DNA of 7,346 nucleotides, taken from assembly GCA_016302925.1 (NCBI GenBank), contig JAEDMR010000097.1, positions 1 to 7,346 of the forward strand. The letters are read 5' to 3'. Of this stretch, positions 6,617 to 7,346 are shown piece after piece; the first letter of the stretch is position 1; the number at the start of each line of letters is the position of its first letter. Position numbers and translations under genes: made by a program. The stretch is from Bacillota bacterium (lineage in GTDB: Bacteria > Bacillota > Clostridia > Peptostreptococcales > Anaerovoracaceae). Below the pieces are notes generated by a model. It saw only the letters and a list, made by a program, of their open reading frames with translations, did not search any database and was not told the DNA's origin.

Positions 6617-6649
6617 TTGACCAGCCGGATATCCTCCGGCTGGTTTTTT
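6617..6649 (+). terminator. Strong Rho-independent terminator closing the sigma-to-DHHW operon
   Basis: CCAGCCGGA (6621-6629) pairs perfectly with TCCGGCTGG (6635-6643) around a 5-base loop. A at 6620 can add one pair, and six T follow at 6644-6649. It starts 14 bases after the DHHW stop codon, so the five genes 1897-6606 form one transcription unit with a defined end. Confidence 0.95.
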
Positions 6650-6682
6650 ATATAAAAAATCAAATCGATGGGAGAAAACAAA

Positions 6683-6865
6683 GTGAAAAAACGAGTGAAA
6701 CTGAATCAATGGATAGCGGTCGTGCTGTCCGTTGTCATGCTTGCAGTGATAATGCCGCAGACAGCTTTTGCCTCGACGAAGCTTTCCAGAAAATCCGAGG
6801 CAGCAAGCAAACCTTGTCTACTCCTGGTGCGAGTAGAAAGGGGAATGCACAGGGGAGGCCCCTAA
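6683..6865 (+). pseudogene. Signal-peptide stub of a secreted or surface protein (probable gene remnant)
   Basis: A GTG start at 6683 with GGGAG 8 bases upstream opens a 60-codon frame. An ATG at 6668 in the same frame would lack this site. The first 30 residues are a textbook signal peptide: basic KKRVK, a hydrophobic core IAVVLSVVMLAVIM, then PQTAFA with likely cleavage after Ala30. The mature part (STKLSRKSEAASKP onward) soon becomes basic, low-information sequence and stops at TAA 6863-6865, inside a hairpin. The +2 frame stays open to 6891 without recognisable domains, so a simple frameshift does not restore a protein. I read it as the 5' end of a surface-protein gene cut off by rearrangement or insertion. 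A genuine short secreted peptide of about 30 residues cannot be excluded. No promoter is evident between the upstream terminator and this start. Confidence 0.5.
6817..6837 (+). repeat. Short perfect inverted repeat (hairpin)
   Basis: TCTACTC (6817-6823) and GAGTAGA (6831-6837) are perfect 7-base inverted repeats around a 7-base loop. No T run follows, so it is not a standard terminator. It lies in the decayed part of the signal-peptide stub. Confidence 0.5.
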
Positions 6866-6877
6866 AACCCCAGCTGG
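6840..6877 (+). repeat. Nested G/C hairpins before the AT-rich segment
   Basis: AGGGG (6851-6855) pairs with CCCCT (6859-6863) around a 3-base loop. GGGG (6840-6843) can pair with CCCC (6868-6871) outside it. CCAGCTGG at 6870-6877 is an adjacent palindrome. Such a packed set in about 40 bases, at the point where the GC content falls, may be a structured RNA, an element end or chance. The pairing is seen directly; the function is unknown. Confidence 0.4.
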
Positions 6878-6887
6878 ATCAAAATAC

Positions 6888-6916
6888 TTGACGAAAAAAT
6901 CTATTTAAGATATTCT
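6888..6916 (+). promoter_or_regulatory. Probable sigma-A-type promoter of the second ECF gene
   Basis: TTGACG (6888-6893, five of six consensus bases) and TATTCT (6911-6916, four of six) are separated by exactly 17 bases that are very A/T-rich. The start of transcription would be near 6923, giving a leader of roughly 45 bases to the ATG at 6970. It is the best housekeeping-type promoter in the window. Confidence 0.6.
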
Positions 6917-6969
6917 TAGTGATATCAGGTTCATGATTTATATTGTGAAGAAGTGGGTTGGGTATTGAT

Positions 6970-7346
6970 ATGGACATCGAAACAGTTTTAATGCAGTACA
7001 AAAATGTAATTCACTATGAAGTAAGTCGGGTGTTGTATGAGCAGATTGATTTATGGGATGAAGCAATCCAGGAAACTTTTATTCGAATCAATGCGAGCTT
7101 ACCGTCTATTGTGGAGAAAGACGGAAAATATCAGGAAAACTATGTCCGAGTGATTGCAAGGAATGCAGCTCGTACAATCCTATCAAAGAAGAATATTTAC
7201 CTTGCCAGAAATTTATCTCTGGAAGAGTGGAGCGAAAATCATGAGGATTGTTATAGCAGCTACGAACAATCTTTCTTTGAGGATAATGTATGTCCGGAAA
7301 TGGAATCATGCTTGAACCAACTCGAACCGGCAGAACGGGACATACT
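6970..7346 (+). CDS. Second ECF-type sigma factor, N-terminal part; 3' end outside window
   Basis: An ATG at 6970 opens a frame that runs unbroken to the right edge (125 full codons). The N-terminal half matches sigma region 2: HYEVSRVLYEQIDLWDEAIQ, with the helix DEAIQETFIRINASLPS (30-46) corresponding to the DAEDAVQDVF-type core-binding segment, then YVRVIARNAARTIL (58-71) in place of the usual WL..I..N...D. An acidic linker (about 82-110) leads to CLNQLEPAERDI, the usual opening of region 4, where the window ends. The ribosome site is weak (GGGTTGGG at about 6955-6962). It is clearly different from the first sigma factor and about 20 points lower in GC than the operon before it. It may belong to another regulatory module or a mobile segment whose remainder is off the edge. 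The family call is fairly confident; its role is unknown. Confidence 0.75.
   Translation, partial: MDIETVLMQYKNVIHYEVSRVLYEQIDLWDEAIQETFIRINASLPSIVEKDGKYQENYVRVIARNAARTILSKKNIYLARNLSLEEWSENHEDCYSSYEQSFFEDNVCPEMESCLNQLEPAERDI

Noticed and set aside
6617..6656. TTGACC and TATAAA as a promoter for the signal-peptide stub
   Set aside because: The two boxes are 28 bases apart and overlap the terminator hairpin, so the spacing excludes a normal promoter.
6817..6877. Resemblance to a cobalamin riboswitch core (GGTGC, AAGGGGAA, GCCCC)
   Set aside because: The order and spacing of the core elements do not match, no ACTG-type box is seen, the downstream gene is a sigma factor, and the best promoter lies after it.
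6613..6891. Frame starting at TTG 6613 across the terminator
   Set aside because: It begins inside the terminator region without a ribosome site and shows no protein signature; the signal-peptide frame on the same strand is much better supported.

Overview
The window reads as chromosome from a low-GC-type Gram-positive anaerobe (Bacillota, probably class Clostridia). The grounds are strong AGGAGG-type ribosome sites, a Bacillota-style lipoprotein, a D,D-carboxypeptidase with a fibronectin-like tail, and the set of DUF4358-type lipoprotein, MBOAT and DHHW genes that I know mainly from gut and oral clostridia. The placement is inferred from gene content; there is no rRNA or other marker. All genes lie on the + strand.

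Layout: (1) Positions 3-488 hold the 3' end of a serine D-alanyl-D-alanine carboxypeptidase gene, closed by an intrinsic terminator at 568-610. (2) Positions 688-1797 encode a membrane-anchored alpha/beta hydrolase with its own extended -10 promoter. (3) Positions 1897-6606 hold five tightly packed genes: an ECF sigma factor, a single-pass anti-sigma-like protein, an acidic Ser/Gly-rich lipoprotein with a DUF4358-like domain, an AlgI/DltB-type MBOAT acyltransferase and a DHHW/AlgX-like SGNH protein. This set ends in a strong terminator at 6621-6649. (4) Positions 6683-6865 hold what looks like a leftover signal-peptide stub of a secreted protein, followed by a cluster of short inverted repeats. 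(5) From about 6880 the sequence turns AT-rich, and a second, unrelated ECF-type sigma gene with its own promoter starts at 6970 and runs off the end.

Most interesting is the third region. It looks like a self-contained envelope-modification unit. The sigma/anti-sigma pair would sense envelope stress and switch on its own operon. The MBOAT protein would carry acyl groups across the membrane, and the DHHW protein would place them on an extracellular glycan, probably as O-acetyl esters. The lipoprotein would act at the outer membrane face. By analogy this recalls SigV control of OatA O-acetylation in Bacillus and the PatA/PatB and AlgI/AlgJ/AlgX systems. The substrate (peptidoglycan, teichoic acid or exopolysaccharide) cannot be read from the sequence. 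The neighbouring D,D-carboxypeptidase fits an envelope theme but is transcriptionally separate.
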